A DNA stretch of 64,000 nucleotides from Nectonema munidae (taxonomy: Eukaryota > Nematomorpha > Nectonematoida > Nectonematidae): contig JAUIRK010000953.1 of the NCBI GenBank assembly GCA_030549495.1, positions 648,001-712,000 on the forward strand, in the 5' to 3' direction. The notes beneath the pieces are model-generated. The model was given only the letters and a program-made list of their open reading frames with translations. It did not search any database and was not told the origin of the DNA. Shown piece after piece: positions 36,012 to 48,051 of this stretch. The stretch's first letter is position 1; every line of letters starts with the position of its first letter. The position numbers and the translations under genes are program-made.

Positions 36012-36200
36012 TGAGCCTCATGGTTGTTAAGGTGTACCTCTCAGCTTAACAGTTGAAGGTCAGGGGTTCGATCCCCAAGGCTCCCAACTCTAAAAACAAA
36101 TTCACAAAAACTGTGATTAACCATCTTAAGCATAATGCGAGCATATAGCCTTACGGCTGAAAGTGCTTTGATATCTCCAACCAACCAACCAACCAACTTA
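36012..36200 (+). repeat. tRNA-derived SINE
   Basis: GAGCCTCATGGTTGTTAAGG has a box A-like block and GGGGTTCGATCCCC a perfect box B. The 5' GAGCC pairs with the 3' GGCTC. With no long variable arm it is not a normal Leu tRNA despite the TAA-like loop. A tRNA-unrelated body follows and ends in CCAACCAACCAACCAACC, a SINE-like tail. Confidence 0.7.
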
Positions 36201-36772
36201 AAATTATGATATTTTGTAGATCAATTTAACAAAAGAATGTTTTGAAAGATTCAAATAACGTGACAAATTGAATAAATTTATTAATATTGTGATATTTATC
36301 CATAATCTCTATCCTTTTTCTTGCTTAATTATTTACAGATAAATTTTCGGATTTTTTCATAAAAAAATATTATTTTATATAATACAACGACAGATTTGAA
36401 TTGACCTCAATATTATCATTTAAATTGTGAAATTAAAATTAAAAAAAATCGCTTTCGATTTGTGTGGTGTCGTCAATATTCTTTACATGAGAAATATTAT
36501 GAGAGAATTTTGTTATAAAAAAAGAGAGTTCACAAAAGTAATAAAGTGGAGCAAAGAATGTGTATATAATATATGTTAATATGTATAATATATGTTCACA
36601 TGAAGAACTATATCATCTTTTTCAAGATTATCATTATAGGAAAAATCAATAGACAAATATGGCCGTGAATTAGATTTATCCAGTTGAATATATAAAAAAA
36701 AAATTTTTTTTCAAACCAACAAGTAAAACTTAAAAGTTAGCATGGAAAACAAAAGACAAATTCTAGATTAGA

Positions 36773-37312
36773 TTATATTTTGTATGTACTCAGAAGATGA
36801 TTTTTATTTTTTTTTAAATGAAAGTAATGACATGAATACATTTTCAAAGAGATGCACATTTCATTATAAAATTCATTAACTTTTTTTATTAAAGAAATAC
36901 TTGATCCTTTTAGTCTATAAATAATTTTTAAAGGTTTATTAGAGTTCCTAGTGTTATGTGAAAGATTTCCCATATATCTTATCAGTGACCCGAAAAAATT
37001 CTGTAAACAACCGATGAAATATTTAAAGAGAAATACTTCAACCCTTTGTTTAAAAATATCTTCCACTTTCAATAATTCATTCTGAATAAAAATCTCTGAA
37101 GTGTGGTCCGTCATATTCATCTTAAAAATTACTCGTATAGCTCTCTTTTGAAGAATTTGAATACGTTTTTTCCCAAAGGGAAACCAATTTATGATGCTAT
37201 AATTAACATAAGAAAGGAATAATAGTTTATAAATCAAAAGTTTAATCTTCAATATTAAAATATTTTTAGTAAAAAACAAAATACCAATGACTCGATTTAG
37301 ATCGATGGCCAA
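36773..37312 (-). pseudogene. LINE ORF2 C-terminal part
   Basis: The region INWFPFGKKRIQILQKRAIR followed by VIFKMNMTDHTSEIF and later YFIGCLQNFFGS matches the helical post-RT part of CR1/Jockey ORF2 (W....K...LQ.RAIR). It overlaps the RT frame by 16 bases. Confidence 0.75.
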
Positions 37313-38238
37313 CTGATCGATATGTTGCTAAATTTCATTTTATTATCAAATAATAACCCAAGTATTTTTTCATTTTTTTCTTCAGAAATACCTGTGGACT
37401 TTAAAAAGTTATATTTCCTATTTTTATTGGAGATTATCATGCATTTGGATATCTTTTTGTTCAAAATCAAATTGTTTTCAGAACACCAGTTGTAGAGTTG
37501 GTCTGAGTTCTTGTTCAAGCTATATGTGTCGATAACTTCACCATTTTTTACTTTAGATAAATGGAGATAAGCGCAGATATCCTTTGCAAAGAGTAGAAAC
37601 TCAAAAAGGTTTGGTAGGAAGAAAATGTTGTTGATAGCTATGCTGAAAAGTAAGGGCCCCAAAATGGATCCCTGCAGGACACAATTTTTGAGGGATAGCT
37701 TCTTAGAAAAAACATCTTTCACTTTAAAAATTTGATACCTATTAATAATATATGAGTTTAAAAAAAACAACGAACTTCTACTAAACCCACATTCTTTCAA
37801 ATTCTTCAAGATTGATGAGTGATTAACTCTGTCAAAAGCCTTTGACAGGTCAAAGAGAAAAATTACTGCGTCATTCTTTTTTTCTAAAATTTCAACTCTC
37901 TTATGAATCAAACAAGAGTGGAAAGATTCGGTCGAATAATGTTGCCCAAATCCAAATTGATAATCATTTAAATAATAATTTATTGAACCCAAGTAAGTCT
38001 TCAATTGATGATGTATAAATTCTATTTTTGAAAGTGTGGGGATAATTGAGATAGGTCTGTAATTATCTACACAGTGCCTATCATTTTTCTTATGTAAAGG
38101 TAAAACTTTATGAAGCTTAAGTATTTCAGGAAAGACAGAATTTTTTAAAGAAAGATTCATAGCTTTACATAAGATAATACAAATATCATATTTTATTAAT
38201 TTTACTTGATGAAATTCCATATAAGTCTTTTGTTTCAT
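37297..38238 (-). pseudogene. LINE ORF2 reverse transcriptase part
   Basis: Reverse transcriptase blocks follow in order: VLPLHKKNDRHCVDNYRPIS, GFGQHYSTESFH, FLFDLSKAFDRVNHSSILKN (catalytic Asp), CVLQGSILGPLLFSIAINNI, and FLLFAKDICAYL where the usual Y/F-A-D-D is FAKD. The loss of one active-site Asp, with the breaks either side, means no activity. 313 residues are open here. Confidence 0.9.
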
Positions 38239-38666
38239 TTTTTTTCATTCCATCTATAATAAATAATAGCATTTCATATGAACATAGTTAGAAATCAAAG
38301 CACTCAACTGTGTTCTCAAGAAAATTAAAATCAAGTTGTTCTGGCAAAGAGTCATTTTGTACAAAAGCAAAATTTTCATTGAAAATGTTAGCTAAGGCAT
38401 GATCATCATAGTACTCATCATTTCTTTTAAAAAGTATTTTCTTATTGTTATTCCCTTTTAGAATCCTGTTAATATTTGACTAAGTTTTCCGCGTTGAATC
38501 ACAATTGGAAAAAAGTTTCGAATAATGCTTCTGTTTCAAATCCTTATACGATTTCTTAATAAAGTGTATTCATTCTTTATTCTTAAATGTTTACTTTTTT
38601 GCATTTTTGATAAAGTTTCCTAGTTTTATCATTTGCATGACTTCGTCTGTGATCCAAGAATTAAAT

Positions 38667-39167
38667 TTAGACTTGTATTTGTTTTTTTAACTCAATAAAT
38701 GAAGTATATTTTTTGACCATATTAGAAATTTGAGAAATCATTTGCTTAAATAATTCAGATGAGTCATTTGGATACAATTCAATAATTGAATGCCAGTCTA
38801 ATTGTGTAGATAATGAGGAAAACAAGCGCCTATCGAATTTTTCCCTTAACTTTTTTATTTTATTAATTTTCAAATTTAGAGATAAAAGTATCGGGATATG
38901 ATCTGAAAAAAATATCATACAGTTAAAAGCTTTATAATCAACATTGTCTTCATTTAGTAAAAAGTTGTCAATTAAAGTTTGAGTTTCATATCGTGTCAGA
39001 AGGGTAATAGTTGGGATTAGTGAGCCTGCTGTAATTAAGTTAAAAAACTTCTGCGTTAAATAATTCTTCATCCTTAATAAATCAAAATTGAAGTCGCCGC
39101 AAAAAATATTAACTTTATTTCGGTCAATATTAAAGATCAAGTTTTCAAAAAAAAAAAAATTATTCAC
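38667..39167 (-). pseudogene. LINE ORF2 endonuclease, second half
   Basis: Reads IFCGDFNFDLLRM (GDFN motif of AP endonucleases), then TLIDNFLLNEDNVDY and FFSDHIPILLSLNLK (SDH motif). It follows the fragment at 39229-39534 across a frame break. Confidence 0.85.
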
Positions 39168-39228
39168 TAGATCCTTATTGGTGGTGGGTAGTCTTTATAT
39201 ATTGTGAACCGTAATATTTTTTCTGTTT

Positions 39229-39534
39229 TTATAGATAAAGGTCAATACTCTTGTATTCGAACGAGTCAATAAAATGCGCACTTTCACTAATTTGATATTT
39301 GATGTCATTTCTAACAAAAAATAGGAGACCGCTATTATTAGAACATCTTTTAGGGATATTTACTGTAGAATAATTAGGTATAAGGAAATAATCCTCATTT
39401 TTATCTAGCCAGGTCTCTTGTAAACATATTAAAGTTAAATCTTTTACTATGCATATAGACAACTTATTCAAAAAAATTACATGTTCAGCGAATTTGCTTT
39501 TTAGTGATTGCGCATTAAGAGATAAAATATTCAT
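39229..39534 (-). pseudogene. LINE ORF2 endonuclease, first half
   Basis: Reads MNILSLNAQSLKSKFAEHV (LN.QSL), then TLICLQETWLDKNEDYFLIP with the catalytic QETW, then GLLFFVRNDIKYQI. This is the N-terminus of ORF2. Confidence 0.9.
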
Positions 39535-39713
39535 ATCATATAATCCGTATAACTTTGAATTTAAATTAACTACATTTGATCTTTTGAGTTCTAGAAAAAT
39601 ATATACTAACCTATATTAGTGTGATACAATAAATTTTTACCTTCAACCATCATTGAATAAGGTGATGCTCTCAACGTGTTTCAATTCCTTGATAACATAT
39701 GGACAATGGTAAC

Positions 39714-40815
39714 TCATTGATGGATGATTAATTGATGACTCTCCATTTTTGGTACAAGTATGACATTTGTACTATCATCTTTAACTGGACAAACAATATA
39801 ATCATGGGATGAAGAACAATATTTGCAAGTTGCATCTTTCTTATAATTTGATGTAATGTGTCCAAAAAGAAAACATTTACTACATTGTATATGTGAAAAA
39901 AACGGACGGCACTTTACAGCTTCCATCATCATAAAGAAGGTAAATTCATTTTTCTTGAGGATGGAGAAAATTTCAGGAGCTACTTTAACAACAATCTTTT
40001 TTTCATTTTGAATTTCTTTTGAAAAAAGTACATCAAAAGTTCTGCCATCATCAACCATTTTTTGATAAATTCATTTTGTTCATAATCAATTCAGTCAACA
40101 AATTATTTTCAATACTTTGTGAGATAACAAATGAAACTCTTGGTAATAGTACCTTGGTTCTAACAGCTTTTAATTGTTCTTCTTTACCCAAAAGATTTTC
40201 AGCTTTTTCTAGACTTTGATTGTCTGGAAAACGAAGTCTGAATACCTTTTTCGTCTTCTTATTGGATACCACTTTAACTCTATTTAGAATGAGTGATGTA
40301 TTTTCAGCTAATTGATCGACTTTCAAGCTCTCTGATTTTACATATAGTGTGTTGTTTATTTTCAGGCTTTCTAACTGCGTCAGCGAATGTTAATGACGAT
40401 TGCGGCGATTTTGTAACATCTCTACTACAACAAATATTTTTTTGAGATTCTTTTGTTTCTTTCATCTCTTTCAGAGAGCTTGATATTAACGTCAAATCTT
40501 AAACATGTTTATCAAAATTTGTTTTCAATAAGTAAATAACTTTATATCGGTCATCTAATTGATGTTTCAACTCATTTACTGCATTTGTCAGATTAGCAAT
40601 TAGCGAATTAGATTTTTGTTTTCTCTTATTTCTGAATCACGACACTTTTGACAATGCCATTTTATTCCTTCCTTTTTATATTTATCGAGAATTTTGAATA
40701 TGGAGGGATCAAATTTTTGGCAATTATAACATAACTATTTTTCACAGCAACCGCACTTCACAAGACGAGACGATCTTACTTGACAACTCTCACATTCCCA
40801 GCTCTCATTCTCCAT
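39714..40815 (-). pseudogene. LINE ORF1 with PHD-like finger and zinc knuckles
   Basis: ORF1 starts at about 40815 (MENESWECESCQVRSSRLVK, then CGCCEK and a CxxC..C..C pattern to HCQKCRDSE near 40630), a PHD-like zinc finger. Pieces at 40304-40495 and 40051-40326 include RVKVVSNKKTKKVFRLRFPD, an RRM-like region. The end at 39714-40058 has two CCHC-type knuckles (CSKCFLFGHITSNYKKDATC and CKYCSSSHDYIVC). PHD fingers in ORF1 are known in some CR1-group LINEs. The pieces lie in several frames. Confidence 0.75.
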
Positions 40816-40829
40816 GAATAAAATTGAAA

Positions 40830-41960
40830 AATAAAAGAGAAACTTATTACTTCAAAATTTGTCAGAAGTTAATTGAGGCTTGTTGGTATTGAACTTTAGA
40901 AACAACAATTTTGATATTTAAAGAAAAATTATAGCCTTTAAAAAATTGAGTAGAAAAACCTTAGAGAAAAATCTGTTGTGAAGTTTCACCATTAATTTCA
41001 AAAAGATTTTTATTTTTTAACAGTTTTATCACTAAAAATATATAATTATATTTATAAATATATAAATAAGGGCTATTATTTACCGATAACTCATTACTCA
41101 ATATGAAAAGAACAATAACTTAATTAACGTTTGCTAAATATTTTTTAACAGGATAAGATATCTGGATATCATCGGCATAAAGAAAAAATAAAAAAAATGA
41201 GATCATATTTGACGATAAAATTAATAAAAATAATAAATAAAAAAACTCAAAATATTGTACCCCAAGGAATACGTTAATTCATACACTTTATAAGGGAAGA
41301 TAAACTATATGGTATTCTAGAAAATTAGTAAAAATCTTATATATTGCATCTCAATAATCCTTGAGAAAAGAGAAAATTAGGGGGCATTTCTGAATTGCAA
41401 CTTTTTTTAGACCATTTCTATTTTTTTCTGTTTTTGCTGACCAAAAGTTAAAATGAAGCACAGTGTAAATTAAATTTCAATATTTCTAATTATTTTTGGG
41501 AAGTACTTGGTCACATATAGGTTGGATTATAATATTTTCATCCGAGAACCATAATTTTTTTATTTTTCTAAGTAGGGGCATTAGCCAGGATTGTTTCCTT
41601 TGTATGCACTAACCATGTGGGCGGGGGGGGGGGGAAGATGGGGGATCTTATTCAAAAGAAAAAAAATGTGTTTAGGATGGAGGCGGAAGGGTATCCACTC
41701 CTGAAGGTGAGAGTTTGAGAGAACTTTTCTTAGAAAATTATTTGAAATATTAGAACAAAATGGTGCTATTTAAGGGCCTCTTGAATTCAAACTTAGTATT
41801 ATTATGTACATTAAAATTCATTTAGACAAAACTTTTTACCCTTGTCACTGACATTACTTTTATGTGTACTAGCGTATCATATGAATTGACACCTGTAGAA
41901 AAAATAAAAAATATTTATTGGTGGAAAGTTCTAAAAATCAAAAAATTTTAGTTAATGAAA
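40830..41960. other. Non-coding stretch
   Basis: A long G run near 41625 and otherwise A/T-rich sequence; no gene or repeat end supported. Confidence 0.4.
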
Positions 41961-42425
41961 TTTATATACAGAGGAACCTTGATATTAAGGAAATTCAAGG
42001 TCGCATAACAATTGTCCCTTATATCAAGGTTATCCCTAGTATCAAGGTAACTAGTATCCGTTATATAAAGAGTAGAAAAACAGAAAAATTTTCAATTGAT
42101 AAACTTATCTATTAATAATAATTAAAGTAAATTTTTTAGTTAATTAGTTTTTCTTTTCAAAAAAGTTGAGTATAGAAGTTTGCTTTTGAAACTTCTCACT
42201 GCTTGCTATTTGTTCCAATCTTATTTTAACCTTAAAAAGCGAATCAAAGACTTCTCCAATGTCTTTTTCAAAGCAAAAAGATTGAAGATCTCAAACTGCC
42301 TTTAAAGCCTTGATTTTTTTAATTGGAGATTCAGATAATTAAGAATTCTCCATTTTTTCTTCAAGCGGAGTAGCTTCGCTCTCTCGGTCCTCTTTATCCA
42401 ATCTCTCTTCCAAATAAATGATAAA

Positions 42426-43004
42426 TTATTCAATTATTAATTCAATTAATAATGCGATTATTAATAATTCGCAGGTTTGAACATGCTCATCTATTGAAAT
42501 GAATTCATCCACAGACATAGGATCATAAAAATCCAGCTTTCTTGAAGTTTCAACAATAAGATTATTAAGCAAAGTATTATCTGTTTCTTCTGAAACGTCA
42601 TTCTTCAAGTTATCGTCACTCGAAGACGGCAACGTGAATCCGCATTTTATGAAGCATTTTTCAACAGTAGATGCTTTAATCTGACGAACAGTTTGACCGA
42701 TTAACATTATTGCTTGTAGAGCAGTCATTATTTCTTTGATGGAATCATTCTCAATAGAGCAAAGAACAGAGCGCAAATGAAGTTTTTTATAATTGCTTTT
42801 GAAGTTTGCTATAATGCCATTATCAAGAGGTTGCACAACAAATGTAGTGTTAGGGGACAAGAAACAAATTTTTATGTTCGAAAAACTAACTTTTATCGCG
42901 TGGCTCGGTGCGTTATCAACAAATAAAATAGTTTTACGTTTTTCCTTTATTAACTTTTTGTTAAAAATTTCTAAAACGTTGAGGAAAATTTTACTTGTTC
43001 CCAT
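42426..43004 (-). pseudogene. Tigger transposase, second catalytic block and tail
   Basis: Reads KKLIKEKRKTILFVDNAPSH (second Asp), then ICFLSPNTTFVVQPLDNGII, where the third acidic position falls at QPLDNG. The acidic tail follows to 42426. It joins the block at 43079 across a short gap and frame change. Confidence 0.85.
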
Positions 43005-43078
43005 GCTTTTGAGTTGTGGTGATATTGAACAGGAAGAGAAGAAATGTTGATTTTTTTAACCCAATTACAATTGGCTTT

Positions 43079-43300
43079 TCAGTTGTAACCAGTCATATTT
43101 GTAAGCAATGCGACACTCAAACGCTCTTTGTTTCGTTTATCTCCAGTGCATTCTTCCCCACGAACAAATAACGTACGACCTGGTAAAATCGGAAAAAAGG
43201 CAGTCTCGTCCATGTTATATATATATTTAGGTGAGTAATCCTGAATAATTTCAGGTAACCTTTCTTTCCATTGCTTAACATCTTCTAAAAACCGATACAT
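43079..43300 (-). pseudogene. Tigger transposase, first catalytic block
   Basis: Reads WKERLPEIIQDYSPKYIYNM then DETAFFPILPGRTL and GDKRNKERLSVALLTNMTG. The first catalytic Asp is in NMDETAFF. These blocks are typical of pogo/Tigger transposases. Confidence 0.85.
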
Positions 43301-44400
43301 CTATGGTTGGTAAATGTTCTTATCACCGTTTAACCGCCAATGGTCCACTTTTCACTTCATTGTTAAAATCGAAATTAAAAACAATGAAACATATTTTAGG
43401 TTCATTTTTTTTCTTAAGTTCAATTGAAAAGTCTTTGAGATACACAAATAAAACAAAAATAAATAAAATGAAATTTTTTTATTAAAAATTATTAATTGAT
43501 AAAAATTGTGAAATGGTAAAAAAAGTTAATTTTATAAAATCCAAATTCTAGAAAAAAATATTCGAGCAATTCTAAAATATCCTTACAGTTCATGACATAC
43601 TATCCCTTATTTTTGTCACGAATGTGTTTCTGTAAAAAATAAATTTGAATATGTCGCCATATTCTTTGAAAGTATTTAGGATCCACAAGTGGACCATTGG
43701 CGTATCGTGACAATGAAATATAACCTTTTTACACATAATTAGAAAAAACGATGAAAAAGTAAATTTTTTCAACAGAGTTGATCATAATGATTGATATCTC
43801 TGTTTCTTTAGTTTCATGACGTTGAATGTTGTACTTTCAAAAATATAACCTCTTGATTTATTGTGTGAAGAGACGTTAGCATGTCACTTTACATCAAATG
43901 TAAATGAATTGAGTAAAATAATAAAACAGTATATTTTTCATCGTAAACATACAAATATATACAATAATGATATCTTATTATAATGTAGGAATGAATGTGA
44001 AGCGTGGAATTTGAATCAATAATTCTTGTATCATCAACATTTGTGAAGGTACATGTTCGCAGTACTGTATACATAATGATGATACGTACAAAAAATTTTG
44101 CGCGTCATAGAAATGTTGAAAAAATTATAGAATAGATGAGTATCATTGTACTTTGTATCATCAATTGATTTCAGTTTGCTAATATGTTTTCATGAATATG
44201 AAGAGATCATAATATAAGTTCCACATTTTTTGAAATAACTCTTTTTTATCATTCTCTTACTGCTCCTACGCTTGCACTGTTTCTTCTTGTAAAGCTAAAA
44301 ATATAGCGACTTTTGTTAGTGTGGAGCCAACTTTTTTCGTTACAATACAACTACTACTTTTTTCTTTATTATTTTGCGTTTCATTGATTTTTCCGTCAAA

Positions 44401-44832
44401 ATGAAGTTTAAGCATTTATCTTCCGCTTTGGAGCACTTAGAAGAAGATGAGGTTTTGGAAAATGGCACTCCTATTGATTTAGTTATACTTCCTTTTGATG
44501 AAAACAATGTTGTTACCGATACCGAAGACATTGATGAAAATGATATGCTTGATATACAGAGAGATACTTTTCTTCAAGATACATGCGGAGAAATAGAAGT
44601 AACATACCCTGAAGTAGAAGAAGATCAAGATAAAACCTGCAGATGGATAAAATTGAAAAACTTTGATAATAATTTAGCTTCTTATTCACACGTCGATTGT
44701 CCTCAGTTAGCCGAAGACGTAGCTCATGAACCTATTAATTTTTTTTTCAAAGTTTTCCCAAAAGAATACATGGAAACACTGGCAAAATTATCCACTTCTT
44801 ATGCTAATCAAAAAACGAAGCAATTGATCTAG
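44401..44832 (+). pseudogene. piggyBac B transposase, N-terminal part
   Basis: Starts MKFKHLSSALEHLEEDEVLE with the acidic N-terminus (DTEDIDENDM). It runs into the transposase domain (LAEDVAHEPINFFFKVFPKE) and ends at a stop before the part at 44889. Confidence 0.8.
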
Positions 44833-44888
44833 ATTGGAAGAACATAGGTATTTTTATCGGATTTGTTATTTTATCGGGGTATCATACA

Positions 44889-45357
44889 TTGCCAAGAGAC
44901 TTTTGGTCGACTCAATTAGATCTTGGAGTCTCATTAGTGAGTCAGGTAATATCCAGAAATAGATTTCGAGAAATAAAGAAGTACTTTCATCTTGTCGATA
45001 ATACTAAAATTAATTTAGAAGACAAAATGGCAAAAGTAAGGCCTATTTATGAAATGTTAAACGCTAAATTTTTGAACTTTAGTTCACTTTATGAAGAGAT
45101 AAGTATAGATGAATCGATAGTTCCTTATTATGAGCCTCATTCGTGTAAGCAGTTTATAAGAGGAAAATCTATTAGGTTTGGCTATAAAATATGGTGCATG
45201 TGTTCCTCTTCTGGCTGCCCCTTGTCTTTACACATATATCAAGGTAAGGAGAGAGGTTCAAGTAAGATGCCATTGGGCATGCAAGTTGTAGGAAACTTTG
45301 TCCAAACAATTGAAAACCCTTTAAAACATACATTCTATTTTGACAATTTTTTTTACA
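44889..45357 (+). pseudogene. piggyBac B transposase, first catalytic part
   Basis: Reads LEDKMAKVRPIYEMLN, then EEISIDESIVPYYEPHSCKQ (first Asp) and RGKSIRFGYKIWCM. The second Asp block FYFDNFF lies at about 45338; immediately after it the frame changes to the one continuing at 45340. Confidence 0.85.
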
Positions 45358-46242
45358 TCGTACACCCTCTTAAAAACATTGAGCGAAAAAGGTATAAAAG
45401 CAGTAGGCACCGTTAGAAGTAATAGAACCGGTAAATGTCCATTGATTGAGGATAAAGAAATCAAGAAGAAAAATAGAGGGTATTACGATTATAGATCAGA
45501 TGGAAGAGTATATTTTTGTAAATGGAGGGATAATGCTTGTGTGAATGTTGGATCCAACTTTTGTACGCATGAACCTGTTGGAACAGTTAAAAGGTATTCA
45601 CGTTTAGAGAAGAAAAAGATCGAAGTTAGCTGTCCTTTACTCATTGGCAAGTACAATCAAGGAATGGGAGGGGTTGATGTGTTTGACAAGTTATTGGCTG
45701 CTTATAGGCCTAAAGTAAAGGCGAAAAAATGGTGGTGGCCTTTGGCAATGCATGCAATAAACGTTTCGGTTGTTGGTGCCTGGAAGGATTATGAAAGGAC
45801 AAACACAGAAAAAAAATCATCTCATCTAAACTTCCGTAGAGAAATAACGCTACACTTACTTCAATTGAAAGGTTTGCAAACCAAGAGAAAAGCAGGGCCT
45901 TCTTCTCATCTTTCTAAAAGTTCTAGAAGTGTGAATGGGCACTATTTAGTGTCCGTTTCAAGGCAACAACAACGAAAATGCGTGGTTTGTAAAAAAATTC
46001 ACTTTTATGCTGCTTTGCGTGCCAGAAAAACGTCCATCGAGACTGCTTTCCTCTTTATCATCAATTACCACTTTTATTTTCTTTTGTCAATAAATGCTTG
46101 TTTTCAAAAATTTTTGATTTCACTTTTCGCCAATGGTCCACTTATGGACCGGTCTGTCATTGCATATAAAACTTGTTCATCATCATCATTTTTTTATATT
46201 TCATTTCAAGTATTTAAACTAAATATTCAAGGCAAAAGTTGA
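45340..46242 (+). pseudogene. piggyBac B transposase, C-terminal part
   Basis: Reads LKTLSEKGIKAVGTVRSNRT, then GMGGVDVFDKLLAAYRPKVK (third Asp) and KKWWWPLAMHAINVSVVGAW. The Cys-rich tail starts as KCVVCKK. Its second half (CCFACQKNVHRDCFPLYH) is in another frame at about 46010-46070. Confidence 0.85.
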
Positions 46243-46273
46243 ATAACACATTTTTAATAAGTTCGGCAATTAA

Positions 46274-47050
46274 ACGGTTCCCTGTATACTAAAAAAACAC
46301 TTAGTTTTTTTAACTATCTCCCTCCCAATTAACTTTTTATGAGAATTTTTCATGGTAACCAATATTTTAATAAATTAATTTTAAGTTAAAATTTTGATTA
46401 AAACTTATTTATATGAAGATAAGATAATTGGAATTTTAGTTGTTTTTCGGGATATGAAGTTTGAAATAAGAAAAAAGTTTATTATGTAAAATAAAATGGA
46501 GCTAAAGCACACAATGTCTCGATCGGAAAAAACACCACAACGTTCCAGAGAAGGCTGAATTAGTATTAGATCTTAAGTCTTAGAAATTTTTTATCAAACG
46601 TTACTTGTCTAAACTTCATTAATTCAGACTTATGTATAAAAAAAATCTCAAAATTCAATAAATTTTTTTCAACTTAATTTTTCAATAAAGAGACATACTA
46701 GTTTTTATTTAAAAACATTTTACAAATAAGAATTTACAGATACTTTGTGAATAGACAATAAAATAATTATTTGGAGATGAAACTCAAAAAAAGATTGTTA
46801 AAAAACAAACATAGCTAGCTTTTTTAAACATGATCAAACTTTGACCAACATTGTTACAAAAAAGTGACTAAAAGTAAGCAAAGTTTAATTCCATAAAAAG
46901 CTAGAGTTGCATACGCGCAAGGAAATAATAACCTGAAAAATCAACTTTATATTTACCTCTTTCGGAGGGAAATGGTACTGGTATTGATGATTTTTTAACA
47001 TAAAATAAAAATTCTATAAAAAGTGATATACTAAAAACATCTAATTACAT
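46274..47050. other. Unexplained block between piggyBac B and the Tigger 5' part
   Basis: There is no coding sequence. It begins with ACGGTTCCCTGTATAC, the inverse of a Tigger-like end (CAGGGAACCGTTTAATTGCC), so a second, smaller Tigger-type element may have supplied the TTAA target. Confidence 0.4.
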
Positions 47051-47055
47051 ACTGA

Positions 47056-47250
47056 TTAAAAAGACTTGAAGTTAGAAGGTATACCGTCTCTAACGCCTCC
47101 TCTTCGACAGATCATGGCACAATGTAGATTGCGAAAAACTTTAAAATTATGAAGCCAACCATTTGAAGCTTTGAATGACGTAACATTTTTAGCTTCTGCT
47201 ATTTTTCGCGTTTGCTCTTGCAACAGAGGTCCTGTCACGGGTACATTCAT
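47056..47250 (-). pseudogene. Tigger transposase DNA-binding part
   Basis: Reads GPLLQEQTRKIAEAKN, then FKASNGWLHNFKVFRNL. This is the CENP-B type helix-turn-helix, with FKASNGWL..F. It is cut off from the catalytic part by the inserted block. Confidence 0.8.
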
Positions 47251-48051
47251 GTTTGTTGCATGACAATGCCAACACCACAGTTCTTCTATTTCTTGAAATG
47301 GTCGTGAGTATGTTCTTTTTCGATTATTATTATTAACATTGTGAAGTTTTGAGCTTCAATTTTATTTTGATTTTTTAATACTCAACTGATTTGGTTTTTA
47401 CTACAACCAAATTCATAAGTAAGTCTGTGCAAGCTGTTTTTACCTGAATTAAAAGACTTAATTACTTGGAGTTTTTTTCCAAAGGCAATTCATTTCGTTT
47501 TCTTTTTATATAAGGCATTGCGAACAGTGAATATTTAAAAAAATAGCTAGTTTAATTTATAAAAAAAAGCAACAATCTAAATAAAGAGATAAATCAAGCC
47601 GAAATATTTGTAAAAATTATCTTTCAATAGTACAGTATAAACTTGTTTATCTGTTATTATTGTTGATACAATAGTTGGTTCAAAATATTGTGCATACCCA
47701 GTTAAACATTATTATGCAAAAAAGGATGTCGAAACAGACATGCATAGCAAAGTAGCAATCTGCATGAAGAGATGAATGAAGATATAAAACCTTTGCACAA
47801 ACATCTGACAATAGTGAAATGTAGACTTGTTTATCAATCTAGCACAACCATTTTTACTCAATTAATTTCATATTATAGGGGTACTTCAAACAGAATATTG
47901 AGGTGTCCCTAATTAAAGGTTTTACTGCATATTTTTGAATAGTTCCACATCAATAAATTTCCTTATCGTTCATAATGAAATTATAAATCTCAGAACAATC
48001 GTAATCATATTTCCATTTGTGAGAAAATTTTTTTATCACCACTGTGTCCAT

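Larger units (their letters stand above)
36773..40815 (-). mobile_element. Non-LTR retrotransposon (Jockey/CR1-like LINE), nearly full length
   Basis: On the - strand the order is ORF1 (PHD-like zinc finger about 40815-40630, RNA-binding region, CCHC knuckles at 39714-40058), then an AP-type endonuclease and a reverse transcriptase. The length of about 4 kb fits a CR1/Jockey-type element. No target duplication or tail was located. Several frame changes divide it, so it is an inactive copy. Parts are listed separately. Confidence 0.8.
43330..46273 (+). mobile_element. piggyBac B, inserted in the Tigger element
   Basis: TTAA at 43330 followed by CCGCCAATGGTCCAC and TTAA at 46270 preceded by the inverse of TTGCCGAAC bound about 2.94 kb. 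The terminal repeats are degenerate, so the borders are probable, not certain. Palindromes GGATCCACAAGTGGACC (43679) and TGGTCCACTTATGGACCGG (46135) lie near the ends. The interior codes piggyBac transposase on the + strand. Confidence 0.7.
41969..47927 (-). mobile_element. Tigger/pogo element split by piggyBac B
   Basis: The left end CAGAGGAACCTTGATATTAA (preceded by TA) and the right end, read inward, CAGTAAAACCTTTAATTAGG make Tigger-type termini. The right target dinucleotide is CA rather than TA. Transposase pieces in order on the - strand lie at 47056-47250, 43079-43300 and 42426-43004. Without the roughly 3.7-kb foreign block (43303-47050) the element is about 2.2 kb, a normal Tigger length. 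Confidence 0.75.

Noticed and set aside
36012-36082. A working tRNA gene (Leu-like TAA loop)
   Set aside because: Box B is perfect, but there is no long variable arm as Leu needs, the last acceptor pair mismatches, and a SINE body and tail follow.
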